From positions 161,806 through 225,805 of the forward strand of contig JAMYWO010000031.1 in the NCBI GenBank assembly GCA_024220525.1: DNA of 64,000 bases, written 5' to 3'. Position numbers and translations under genes: made by a program. Below, one piece after another: positions 21,916 to 35,000 of the stretch. Within the stretch, counting starts at the first letter, position 1. Each line of letters starts with the position of its first letter. The DNA comes from Cochliopodium minus. Taxonomy: Eukaryota; Discosea; Himatismenida; Cochliopodiidae. The notes beneath the pieces are model-generated. The model saw only the letters and a list, made by a program, of their open reading frames with translations, did no database searches and had not been told where the DNA came from.

Positions 21916-24900
21916 ATGAATAAAATAGTTGTTCTCTTTGTTTTTGCGTATGTAATCTCCATCTGTTTAGCTGTAAAACCAATAGATGGACTCAAAGTAT
22001 CTGGAAATTATTTGGTGAACAGTCAAAACCAATTGGTGATGTAAAAATAAAAGAAGATTAAAAAAACAAATCGAACATATTTTTTATTTATTTTTTATTT
22101 TATTGTTTCCTATTTTCAATTTATTAATTTTCCAAAACTATAGATTGAGGGGAACATCACGTTCTGGAACAGAATATAGTTGTGTACAAACAGGAAACAT
22201 TTTTGATGGTCCCCACGGTAAAGCATTATTTTTTAATTCCTCTTAATTCTATTATTTATTATTTTCTGTAAATAAATAGATTCATCTGTTCTCTCTGCAA
22301 TGGCAGGCAATCATTTCTCAATAAATAAAATTATTATTTGACTGATAAATTTTTTTTATTCATTAAAAAAGCATGGGGAATCAATGCAGTAAGAATTCCA
22401 TTGAATGAACAATGTTGGTTGGGAATAAATGGGTAATTTATTTTTTCCTGTTTCATATTTTTAGAGATGAAGTCAATATATATTTTATTCCATTTTGATA
22501 TATAAGAGTCAACACTGCAGCATCAGGAAGCAATTATCAAAATGCAATCTCTGGATGGATAGATACAATCTACACAGCAAATATGGCTGTTTTCCTAGAT
22601 TTGCATTGGACAGCAGCAGGAACAGGAAATGCAGCTTCTCAAGTAAGAAATTTTCCTTTTTGCACAATTCAATTTCTATTGTATCACATCATATTATGAG
22701 TTTCCACATAAAAATCTTTTCAACTTCTTTATGTATAGGCACCTATGCCAAATACTGATCATTCACTCACATTTTGGAGTCAAGTTACAACAATGTTCAA
22801 AAACAGATCATATGTAGTCTTTGAGGCTTTCAATGAAGTTAATTAATTGCTATTTCCATTTAAAAATAATAATCTTTTTTATAAATCAAAGCCTTATCCT
22901 GATAATAGTAACTGGAATTCTACTGCAGCTTGGTCTTGTTGGAGAGATGGAGGATCATGTAATTTTCCACCATATTTACAATACAAACTAATTTTAAACT
23001 TAATTTTTCCTTCTTTCATAGGCTCTGGTATCTCTTACAACGTAGCAGGAATGCAATCTATTGTAGATACTATCAGAGAAACTGGAGCAACAAACGTTAT
23101 TGCATTAGGAGGGATTGCGTACAGTAATTCCCTCGCACAGTAAATGACAAAAAAACACAAAACAAATTATTTTTCTAATTTAATTTTCAAAGGTGGCTCC
23201 AATATCAACCTGTTGATCCATTAAACAATTTGGTTGCAGTATGGCACACTTACAACTTCAACTATTGTGTTCAACAAACTTGTTGGGATCAAACCATCGG
23301 GGTTGTTTCTCAAGTAGTTCCTGTCATTGCAACAGAAATAGGTGAAAATGATTGTGCTCATGGATACATTGATGGAGTCATGAACTACTTGGATAGTAAA
23401 TACCAAAACTATTTCGGGTGGACTTGGAACGTCTGGTAACTCTTTTTTTTAAAAAATAAATTTAAAATTTAATTGTTTTTTTAGGGATTGTGGCAGTGGC
23501 CCTGCTTTGATTTCTGATGAATCTGGTAATTAAAAAATTTTTTTTTTTTTTAAATAATTTTATTAAATAAATTTTATTTTAATCAATATTAGGGACTCCA
23601 ACTGTATTTTTCTATAATTTTTTTTTTTTTTTTTCATTTTAAAATTTGTTGGAACAGAGTTTTGGTGTTGGTTACAAAAATCACATTTTGGTAAATAAAT
23701 AATTATTCAGATAAAAATTTAAATAAATTTCCTAATTTCTAAACTAAGGGAACCACATCCAACTTTGGACCAGTACCATCAAATGGACCTTTCACTTCAG
23801 GTCCAACAAGAGCACCTTCCACCGTACCAACATCTGCACCAACATCTGCACCAAATACTGTTTACACTCTCAGTTGGGCTACTTCAGCAAACAGCGCATA
23901 TTGGAGTCAAATTAACATTTCTCCAAAACCTTGTAAAAAAAAAATTTTTTTTTTTTTAATCATCTAATAATTTTTAATTTTTTATGAAAGCTTCTGTTTA
24001 TATGGTAAATTCATCAAATAAATTGTTGATTTCAAAAAAAAAATTTAAAAATTAATATTTTATTAATTATAGGATTGCGGATATGGAAAAACTGCAACAA
24101 CCATCCCAAGTTGGTCAACTACCCAACAAGACTTTGTTCTTGGTGATCAAGGTTTGACATTTCAACAAATTTTCTTTCAAAAATAAAAAAATTAAACAAA
24201 TTTGTTAAAATTTAAATAGGAAAAGCTTGTAGCTCAACAAATGACATTGTTCTATATGTTGATAACTACGTATTAGTTAGTAAAAGTGATGGTAAAAAAT
24301 TAAAATTTCTTTCAAAAATAATTAATTTCTTATTTTCCAATATATTTAAATAAAAGGCACTGGTATCAATTTTATTGCACCAAACACTGTATCCTATATT
24401 CTTACATGGAATGTATCTGCAAGTAACTCATTTTGGAGTCAAGTAGATATCAACCCTGTCCCAAACGTTCCCGTATACATGGACTGCGGTTATTTCGCTT
24501 ACCCAACTGTAAAAAACAAAATAATAATCATTAAGAAATAATTTAAAATAAAAAAAATATATATATTTTTTTGTAGACTGTTCCTTCTTGGTCCGTCAAC
24601 CAAAATACCTACATTTTGGGAAATACTCAAATTTCTTGCACAAATACTACTATAATAGTTTATATTGGAACTTCAAATATCGTTTCTAAAACTGATGGAA
24701 CAGGAAATAATGTAAAAAAATTTTTGATTAATTTAATAAAAGTATCATTTTTTTTTAAATTCTTTTTGTTAGGTTGTTCCATCTTTAGTACCTGGTACTG
24801 CAAGTCCTTCATCTTCCCATGCAACCACAAATGCAACTACTCAACCAAATGTACCTACTACCACAAATCCAACTACCCAACCAAATATTCCAACAACAAC

Positions 24901-25920
24901 CATTCCGACTACCCAACCAAATGTTCCATCTGCAAGCCCAACTACTCAACCAAATGTACCTACTACAACCACCCCAACTACCCAACCAAATATTCCAACA
25001 ACAACCGTTCCGACTACCCAACCAAATGTTCCAACTACTCAACCAACCACAACACCTTCCACTCCAACAACAACTCCATCAACACCACCATCCGCACACA
25101 ATTTGAATACTTTCATTACAACTTATTGCTGTTCTGCACCCATTGTTTACGATTGCTCTTGCAGCTCTAACATAAATAACGTTTGTTCTAGTGGAAATTT
25201 AAACTTGAATGGAGTAAGTTCCACTGAAACTTGGTTCGCAGCTAATATCTCCAGTTTTGGAAGCAACAATTTTAACTTTAACGGAAACCCATCCAGCTTT
25301 CAAACTCAATTAAGCTCTGATTCTTCCTCTGTTTGTGTTTTATCAGGAACCAATTTTGCTAACAGTGTAGATTGCACCTACACCAACAATATTCCTTCCA
25401 AATTCACAAGTGGATCGATCAGTGGTCAAATCTGCGGATCTGTTTATAAATGCGATACCAACAAAGGTACTCCTACAACTAAAACCATCAACACCTGTTT
25501 CTACACCAATACTAATTGTTCTGGAAACTCCACTATCTGTACCACTGCTTCTCTTTCTACTGTCACTTGTAATGGTGCAGATCCTTTCCTCTCCACAAGC
25601 AACTTTACTTTCATTCAATCTTCCTATTTTTCAATCAAGGGTAATAGTGGGAACTATACTTATTACACAGGTAAAAAAAAAAAAAAAAATTTACACTTTT
25701 TTATAAATTTCATTATTTTTTAAATCAATTTACAGGATCTTCTTGTACTGGTACCCCAGTTACTGTTCAATTTCAGTTGGATCAATGTTTCACTCTTCCT
25801 ACCAACAAGAGAGATGGTTCTACTACTTCTCTCATTTTCAGATCAGAGTCTTCTACCATTTTTTCTTCTTTGTTCCTCATTTTGATTTTGATCATCTTTT
25901 CTCTATCAAACCTAAATTAA
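21916..25920 (+). CDS. Secreted GH5-family cellulase with two repeated modules, Thr/Pro linker and GPI-like tail
   Basis: Twenty exons between 21916 and 25920 (2754 nt, 917 residues) close in frame. A signal peptide (MNKIVVLFVFAYVISICLA) leads into a GH5 (clan GH-A) barrel: LRGTSRSGTEY, WGINAVRIPLNE, DLHWTAAG, FEAFNE (acid/base Glu), WHTYNF, ATEIGE (nucleophile Glu) and GWTWNVWDCG. Then come two copies of an 80-residue module (YTLSWATSANSAYWSQ; SYILTWNVSASNSFWSQ; both with YMDCGY and SKTDGTG/SKSDGTG), a linker of TTQPNVP-type units and a Cys-rich domain. The end is hydrophobic (SSLFLILILIIFSLSNLN), typical of GPI attachment. Exon 11 is 11 nt and exon 14 is 14 nt. Intron 3 begins GC, not GT. 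It probably cuts beta-glucans outside the cell. Confidence 0.91.
24826..25067 (+). repeat. Thr/Pro-rich tandem repeats in the cellulase linker
   Basis: Units of 24 to about 42 bp encode TTQPNVP or TTQPNIP separated by TTT, SPT or similar, in about seven copies. The repeats lie within one exon and remain in frame. They make a flexible, likely O-glycosylated stalk. Confidence 0.85.
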
Positions 25921-26091
25921 ATTTATTTCGATTTTCATTAAACCAATTTTGATTTATAAATTAGGATTTATCGGAATTAATTTTTTGCCTTATTTCCAAA
26001 ATCATGAAAAGGTAGAACATTTCAAAACAAAATTGTTTGTTCTCCCATGATAATTTTAAAAAAAAAACTAAAACTAATAAAACAAAACCTA

Positions 26092-29000
26092 ATGTTGAAA
26101 TTAATTGCAACTAATTTACTTGACAAATATCTTGGAGGTAAAACTTTGAAATAGAAGTTTTAATCAACATAGAAAATTAAGCATTTTTATTATTTATATT
26201 TTTTAACTGAAAATTTAATTAATAAAAATTTTGTTCAAAAAGATTATTTGTTGGGATTGAATGGAGAAAATCTAAAGATAGATATACTCAAAGGAGAGAT
26301 AAATCTGGAGAATATAGAAATAAATCCAGATTCTTTATTGGAATTTAATTTACCCATCCAAATAAAAAAGGGTAAAAATTAAATTATAAACGATTTATGG
26401 AGCTAATATATATCAATAGGATGCTTGAAAAGAATTCAGTTAAAGTTTCCATGGAGTAATTTGAACAATGAATCTACCAATATAATGATTGAGGATTTAT
26501 GCTTGTTGATTGGTCCCAGATTGAAAGAATATGATGGAGATGTAGAAGAGAGAATAAAGCAAAAGAGATTAAAATTGAATGAGCTAATAAAAACAGGGGA
26601 AGGTAAAAATCTATCCAATTGAAATAGCTCTAACTAATAAAAATATTCAAAATACATTTGGTTGAATTTATTATAACTCTATTGTCAACGAATATTTGAA
26701 TTAAACTTTCATTTTTGGAATATAGATGGACCAAAGAAAGAAAAGAAAGGATATGTAGATACATTTCTTGAAAATGTGTTGGAGAAATTTGTGAATAATC
26801 TAGAAATAGATATAAACAAGATACATATCAGATATGAAGACGATGTATCTAATATTGGGGTAAATAAAGAATTTTCAACAAAAATATATATAAAATTCAA
26901 GTTAGTATAATCCATAATAAAGATAAATTATTATTCACTACCTCAAATCACATCTATCCATACTTTATCCAAAGAAATTGCGGACAATTTATCAATTTTT
27001 TTTAGAAACCATTTGCATTTGGTATCACATTGGATTATCTTCAAGCGCAATCTGCAGATGAAAATTGGCTTCCATCTATATTAATGCCATCCCAAACTAC
27101 CTTCCACAAACTGGTAGTAATGAAAGGACTTTCAGTGTACTGGAACTCAAACGAAAAGTTTTTAGATTGGAACAAAGAAGTATTAGAAGAATCTCTCCAT
27201 TCTTTTTCTAAAGTAATGACAGAGTTGATTCCAAGAGAGGGTTCACATCAGATTCACCAATATGTTATTGAGCCTATTAATTCTGTGCTTAAGATGATTT
27301 ATAAGAAAGAAGAAATCATGGGAACAGTTCTCCCTCAGGTAGATCTCAGTTTTGAGTTTGAGAAATTGGGGATTTCTCTCAATGATACTCAATACAAAGA
27401 TATCTTATCCACTCTCGAAAACTTTTCTTGTTTATTCAAAAACCAAAAGTATAAGCATTTGAGACCTAAAGATCTTCCCAACAACAAGAAGGATTACAAG
27501 AAATGGTGGAATTACTTGGTTGATTGTGTGTTGCTTGAGAAAAGAGAAAATAAGAAGTTGTGGAATTGGGAGTACCTGAAACAAATCTCTAATGACAGAA
27601 GATCCTACATTGATCTGTGGTACAAAAAGAGAGCCAACTTTTCTTTTGATGAAAATATTTTGGGAGAAATGGAAAAGAGATTGAGCTATGATACGATTGC
27701 TTCTTTCAGAAAAGTGGGAAATTCTTTGTTTCGTCAACAAAAAGCTAAAAGTGTACTCGAAGCGAATGAGGAGAATTCTAAGAAAGGTTTCTTCACTAAA
27801 CTTCTTTTTCCTTCAAAACCAAATCTTGAAGAAAACATTGAAATCACTCCTGGAACTATCAAAGACTTGAACGATCCATCTAAAGTCGAAAAAAAAGTAA
27901 AGAGTAAGTTTTCTGTTGAGTACATTAAACTTGGTGTATCGTTTGAAATCAAAAAAACAATACTCAGAATTTTAACTCAGAGCTTTTACACACATCAAAT
28001 CACAACTGAGCCAATAGTCGAGTTAAAGTTTTCTAATCTAGGTTTTGAGTCTAAAATCAGGGAACATTCTTATTCTTTTTCTGGTTGCTTAAGGAAATTG
28101 TGTTGTATTGACTATTTTACAAGAAAGGATCCTTTCAAAGCAATAAAAGCAACCGAATCTAACAAGAAACAAATAGAATTTGAATTCAATTCGTATGATG
28201 TTGAGCAACAGAACAGTGTGGATTACAAAGCTTTTCTTAATGTTAATCCTCTTGACATCTTCTTTTCAATGAAGTTGATAGATAGGGTTTACACCTTCTT
28301 TTCTGATCCCATAACCGAAAACTCCATGATCATAGATGATATTTCTACCACCAAACATGATACTACAAAATTGTTTGAATCAAAGTCCAAAATGTTTGTT
28401 ACATATGTTTTGAATACAGGGAAGAAAGTTGAAATTTCTTTCAACATTTTCGCTCCAAAAATCCACATACATCAAGATCCATCTAACGAAAAAAGTCCAA
28501 AGTTACTTCTTGATCTTGGCAGAATCACTTTTTCTAGTGATGAAAATGTTCACAATTCGTTGATCAAAGAAGGAGAAAAGAAGATTGTCATTGTGGACAA
28601 CCTTTACAATAAATTTGAACTGAGATTGTCCGACATTAAAGCTCTTGTAATCTTCCACGAAGAAAAAACAATGATTCGAGAACCAAACCTATTAGATGAA
28701 ATTGATCTCTCAGTAACATTCATGGTGTTGAACAATCCGATACATGTTTTACCTAAATTCAAGATCGAATCAGGTTTTCTTTCCCCTATTTCTTCTAGTA
28801 TTTCCTCAGATAGAGTCTCCCTTCTTTTGGGAGTTTTGAAGAGTTTTTATGTTGAAAAGACTGTCGACTATAATAGAGAGAGTATAAAAGAAAAAAGAAA
28901 GAATTTGAAATCGTTTCAAACAGTCAAAAGAAAGAAAAAAGAAAGGAGAATTGAGATGATGAGATTGGGAAATATTTCAAGGGTGTTAGAAAAAGAAGAG

Positions 29001-32000
29001 AGCTACATTACAAGTTTGATTGAACAAGAAAATCAAATTGAACAAAACAAAGAATTTCTTGAGAACCTCAAGAAAAACAACATTTCATTTGATAGCAATG
29101 AGTTTTCTGATCCAAAGAATCCAAAACAACTCTGCTTCTCTTTTGAAATACCTGAAATTAAACTTTTGCTGTACAAAACTTCTGAGAATGAATTCAACAA
29201 GTTGATCACTGTGCATATAAACAAATTTTCTCTCAACTTGGAAAAATTAAGAAACAATATCTTGATGGATGCATCTATCTCTGGTTTTCTCATCAAAGAT
29301 AGAATCCAAACATTTGGGAATGATTTCAAAAGAATTGTCGATTCAAATATTTCTAAAGATGGAAAAGAATTGATAAACTTGAAGTATGAAGGAACTCCAA
29401 AATCTTCACCTTTATTCAAGGGAACCGAACATGATATAGTCTTTTCTTTCAATGGATTATATTTGATGTTTAACAGAGAAACAGTCTTGTATCTTTTGAA
29501 TTTTGTTGATGAAATCCGATCTAATCCGAACATTCCAAAGAAAGATGCGAAACAGATTCAAATTGAACAAAACTTGGCTCCAATTAAAGAGAAAAACGAA
29601 GAGGAGATCGTTTTGAAAGATGAAGATAAAACATTGATGCTCAAATTTGCTTTAAACATGGGAATGATCAAGGGATCTTTGAATGGAGAAGGAAGTCGTG
29701 ATTTGATATTCTATGTTGGATCTTCTTTTGCAGATTTAAAGATTAGAAACAATGGTACGATGGCAGTTTCTTCTAGTCTTGGTAAGATAGAAGTGATAGA
29801 TGGAAAGGAAAGTGAGGAATATTCAAAAATTATCTCGACTAAACTTGAAAAGACATTAACATTCAAGTATGATACTTTTACACCAAAATCAGAAGGATAT
29901 GAAAAATTTGATTCAAAGATTAATGTTGAAATCAATTCGATAGAAGTGATCTTTCTCAACAAATTCATAGATAATCTCGTCAATTATTTTGAAGGTCTTA
30001 AAATCAACAGATATCTCTTAAATAAAGAATCTTCACACTCCCAATCTTCAGAGAAAAAAAAGAAAACAAACATGAAATTGGAAATTGTAGTAAATAATCC
30101 TCTAATAGTGATCCCAAAACATTCTACTTCCAAAGAAATTCTAATTATTGATTTGGGAAAAATCTCCATCAATACATTTGATGATAATGAGGGAATTAAC
30201 ATCATAGAAGCATCATTTAATGAAATGAACATGAGAATAACTCGTTTTAATGATGATAAAAACAAAGTTTATCTTATTGAAGATTCGACAGTGAAAGTGA
30301 TTGTTGAAAGATTGATTGATGTTTCCTTTCCATCTGTTGCAATAAATGGATTTATGTCGAAATTGAAGCTGAATCTATCTGATTTTACAGTGGGAATGAT
30401 CTTGGGTATTCTTGAAGGGAATTTGTCTGAGAAAGGAAACAAAGAGGATCTTATCATCAAAAGACACAAGAAACAATCCACAAAAAAGATCGAAAACAAA
30501 AAAGAAGAGGTAAAAGAACATTCAAAGGAGATTTGGGAAGAAATGTCGATAGAATTTTCTTTTGATCATCTATCTGTTTCATTGGCTAAAGATGGAAGCT
30601 TGGATATTCCTTCTTATGATATAGCTTTGTTTGATATCAACAAAATGTATTTCATGTTGAAAAAAAGATGCAATAAAACGATGGATATTGATGTCATTTT
30701 GACCAGATTCTCGATTTCCGACAAATTAACCAAAGACACAAAATTTCCAAACCTCCTTTCTCCTCCCCAAAAAGAAAACGAAAGTAATCTGTTAAATGTA
30801 AAATTGAGAAAAGATGAAAGTGGTAATCAAAAAATTTCTATTATTCTTGAAGACACCAAGTTGCTTTTGTTACCCGAAATAATTTGCAAGGTAAACACTT
30901 GGATGTTGCCACTCCTTAACAAATTCTTGGATGGTTTGGATACATGGAAAAAGAATCAACAATATTCAATACAAGAAGAATCTACCTTGATAAAAGAAGA
31001 TGTAGATGATCAATTATTGCTGGAATTAACTATCAAAAGGCCCGAAATCGTTCTGATCGAAGAAGTGATTGATGAAAAATCAAGAACTATTCTTTTGGAT
31101 TTCAAGTTCATCCTTTTACTCGAGATGTCAAAGAAGATGGGAATGATGGTCAAATTGAACATGAACAATCTATCCCTATCCAAGTGCCCATCTGGCGAAA
31201 ACGTAGATCCTAACATGATGATCGAACCTTGGAATATCAAAGCATCATATGAAAATATTGAGGGATTCAACAAAGTTGAAATAGAATTTGAAAATTTAAA
31301 AGGAGAAATTTCCTATAGAGATGTTCTGTTTCTGATGAAAACTCAAGAGAAATGGAAGAACACAATTTCTGGATCAAACGATAAAAATGAGATTGAAAAA
31401 GAGGTGATTGAAAACAAAATAATAGAAAAAGGAGAAGAATGGATTGAATCAGAGATCTCTCTTGATGATGAAACTATTCAAGAGAGAGTAATAGAAAAGA
31501 AAGAAGAGAAAAAACCAAACAGTTTGTTGACAATCCTTGCAAAGACTGGAAATATCAATTTGACTTTGGTCGATGAAATAAATCCTGTGGTTTTGTTGAT
31601 GTTACAATCTGGAATTGTAGAATTAACCAAAAGAGGAGAAGGACAAATACATGGTGTTGCCAGTTTTGGAATGAAAGTTGATCACTTCAATCCAAATAAT
31701 CAACACTGGGAGCCTTTTTTGAGATCTATCAGTAATCCAAGAGAAGGAACTCTTTCTCGAGAAGGAAGTTGGTCTTTTAATGTGTTGATGAACAAGGAAA
31801 TAACGAAAGAGATCGAAATTGTGTTTAGTGCACAATCTGCTTTAAATTTCAATATTAGTAAATCTTTTCTTTCGACAATCATCCATTTGAAAGAAACTCT
31901 TGGAAAAGAAGAAAAGAAAGAAAAGACTCAAGCAACCACAAAAATTCATCAATTCCATGAATTCATCGTTAGAAATGAAACAGGAGAAGATTTCCAGTTT

Positions 32001-35000
32001 TGGACAACTGGATCAAATAAGATTAAAAATCTTTCTTTCAAACAAGAAGAGAATGAAGCACCTATCGAGATAGGTATCAAAAAAAATGTTGATTTTGAAC
32101 AAATGGAAAGAGAAATAGAAAAAAGATCAATCAATTTCTTTTTTCCTACTTCACAAGAATACATCAAAGAGCTTCCCATCAATCTGATCAAGACATATAA
32201 CATCCCAATCAACAAAAACCAAACAATCATTTATGAAGTTTCTTACCATAGTGGAAACAAAGTATGTTCAATCAAAAGTAACTTCACATTAGAAAACAAA
32301 ACAGATCTTCCATTGTTTGTTGGAGTGAGAGATGGAGATAATGTGATCATATTGGACAAACTGTTCCAACCTGAAAGCAAATTTTCTATCCCTTTGAGAT
32401 ATTGCGATAAATCCTTCGTATTATCCCCTGATCCAGAAAGATATGAGTGGAGTAACGAGATAAACATGCCTCAGCTCATCGAATCTGCCAAAAAGCAAAA
32501 CGATCAAAAGGATGAAAATGAAAATTCAGATGAAATATTTGAAAGAATCTTGCAATGTGATTCCAACAACAAAAACAAATTCCACAGTAGTATGAAAGAA
32601 GAAGAAATCAAGATTGAATCTATCCTTGATTCACAAGATGATGAAATAATCGATAGTTTTCATATTCTGGAAACAGAAGTAATGGGCCATCTCCCATTCT
32701 TTTTATCTATCAAAATCAATGCTGATGATGATTCTCATTCCAATGTTGCACCAAGATTCAATATTTCTATCAAACCACCCATGTCCTTTTCCAATCTTCT
32801 CCCCGTCCCAATCAAATTCTGGATCTTTAACATCAAAAATTTGGAAGCATTAGAAGAGGGAACATTGTTGAAAGGAGAAAAGACGGCAGTCCATTGTTTT
32901 GATCCTAAGAACCAATATGCAGGATTATCTATAAAAATAAATCGATTTGATAAGAGTACTGTTGTGAGTGTTACTGGGAACAACCCAAACGAATTGGGTA
33001 AATCTTTTTTTAATATAAAATCTTTCTCTCCTTAATTTTTTTTCACAGCAAAAGTGATCCCTATGTTCCAAAATTCAACAAAATCAAAAATGAAGAAAAA
33101 ACCATTGTTGATTTCTATCGATTATCTCCTTTTCAACAACAGATCTGAACTTGTCCTTTATGTCAACTTTTGGATAATAAACAGAACAAATCTAAATCTC
33201 CTTTTCAAAACTCCATCACTAGTAAAAAAAGTTGGATCTCTTCCTGAACAAAAGAAGAAAAACAAGTTTGAGATTTGGAAATTGGAGGAGAAAGAAGATG
33301 ATCCTTTTGAATGGTTTGAAAGAGATGAAGAAAAAATAAAAGAGATGGTCTTTCCGATTATGTACAACTCTGATCTCTTAAAGATGAAAGTTGGGAAATC
33401 ATCGTGGTCCAAAAAGATCAAACTCACGAAAAATAATGATGAAGGAACTTTGGAAATTAGTGACGGAGAAAGAGCGTTTGTGTTTGGTCTTTCAGTTTCA
33501 TCACCACCATCAAAGTTTTGGAGAACCAAAATTCTAGGGATTGTTAACAAATACATTTTGGTAAACAACACCAAAAAAGTGATTCAATACAGGCAACCAA
33601 ACACTGAACAATGTTTTTCTTTGGAGCCAGGAGAACAAACTTATTTTCACTGGCCTTCTAAGGATGCACCAAAAATGCTTTCAATAAAGTATGATGGGGA
33701 GGATTATCCTTCTTTTTCCGGAGCATTTGAAATTGTTGGAGTTTCCTTGTTTGAATGTAAGATCAAAAACAACTCCAGAGAACATCAGCTTAACAACAAT
33801 GCTATTGGAGAAGAAAGAGTTACCATTCAAACAACTACAAATCGGTTGACTACTGCTGTAATATTTATGGAAGAAAGGGAACATCCTCTTTACATTTTGA
33901 GGAACAACACATCGAAGAAATTGGAGTTCAGACAAAAGAATTCTTCAATCGACGAAGAAAATCCCACCGTTTTGCTTCCTAGTAAATCCTTTTTTAAAAA
34001 TTTCTTTTTAATCTTTCAATTTATTTACTTTTAAAACTAAAACCTTTTTTTTAAAATAAAAATAAAAAAGAATCTCAAATAGCTTATGCATGGAGTGAAC
34101 CAGCAATGGAAGATAAAAAGATTGTATTTGGAATAGCAGGTTATAAGTGTGAGAATCCATCCGAATACTCCTTGGACGAAGTAAGTGATGATCTAGAAAA
34201 AATAGTGTTGAACAAACATATTCGAAGTACCAACCAACACAAACAAACTGTGTTTTCACCAACTGTTTACTTTGATGAAGCAACGAGAGTGTTTGAAGTG
34301 TCTGATCTAAAAAAAGTTTCCGAAGAAAAGTATCATCAATTCACATACAACCACGAAGTGAAACCCAAAGAAGTCAACAAAGTTTCTTTTTCATTGTCAA
34401 TTTCCCTTCCTGGTTTGGGCTTCTCCTTGATCGATCCTCACAAAGAAATCATGAACTCCTTCATTGAGAACATTTCTTTAGATTACAACGATGGAAATAG
34501 GGAACAAACTCTTGAATTTAAGTTTAAAAACCTTCAGATAGACAATCAGCTTTTCAATACACCCCATCCTATCGTGCTTTTTTGTGATTCTGATGAAAAT
34601 AAGGATTTCTTTTCTCTTTCTTTGAATAAATCCAACCTCCACAAAAACATCAACTTCTACAACTCTATCAAGATCTTTTGCAGTAGTGGATTCTATCTCA
34701 AGATTGATCAAGCTTTCCTTACCCATCTCATTGATTTTTTCGAGGTGGTTGATGATCACATGAACAACCAGGATATCTTTGCAGAAAAAAAGATAGACTA
34801 TACTAAAATAGATGTTTCAGAAATGATTTATCTCAAATCACTATTGATTGGTAAAAAAAAATTTAATTTTAAATTTTCAATTTGAAATTTCATAGAATTA
34901 ATATTTAATTATTTTCTTTTTTTTAATTAAAAACAGAACCAATACAAATAAATCTTTCGTATGCAACTTGTCCTTGGGGAGCCAAAAATCTTGAAGGATC

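Noticed and set aside
24826-25067. Minus-strand frame rich in Trp and Gly across the cellulase linker.
   Set aside because: It is the antisense of Thr/Pro codons.
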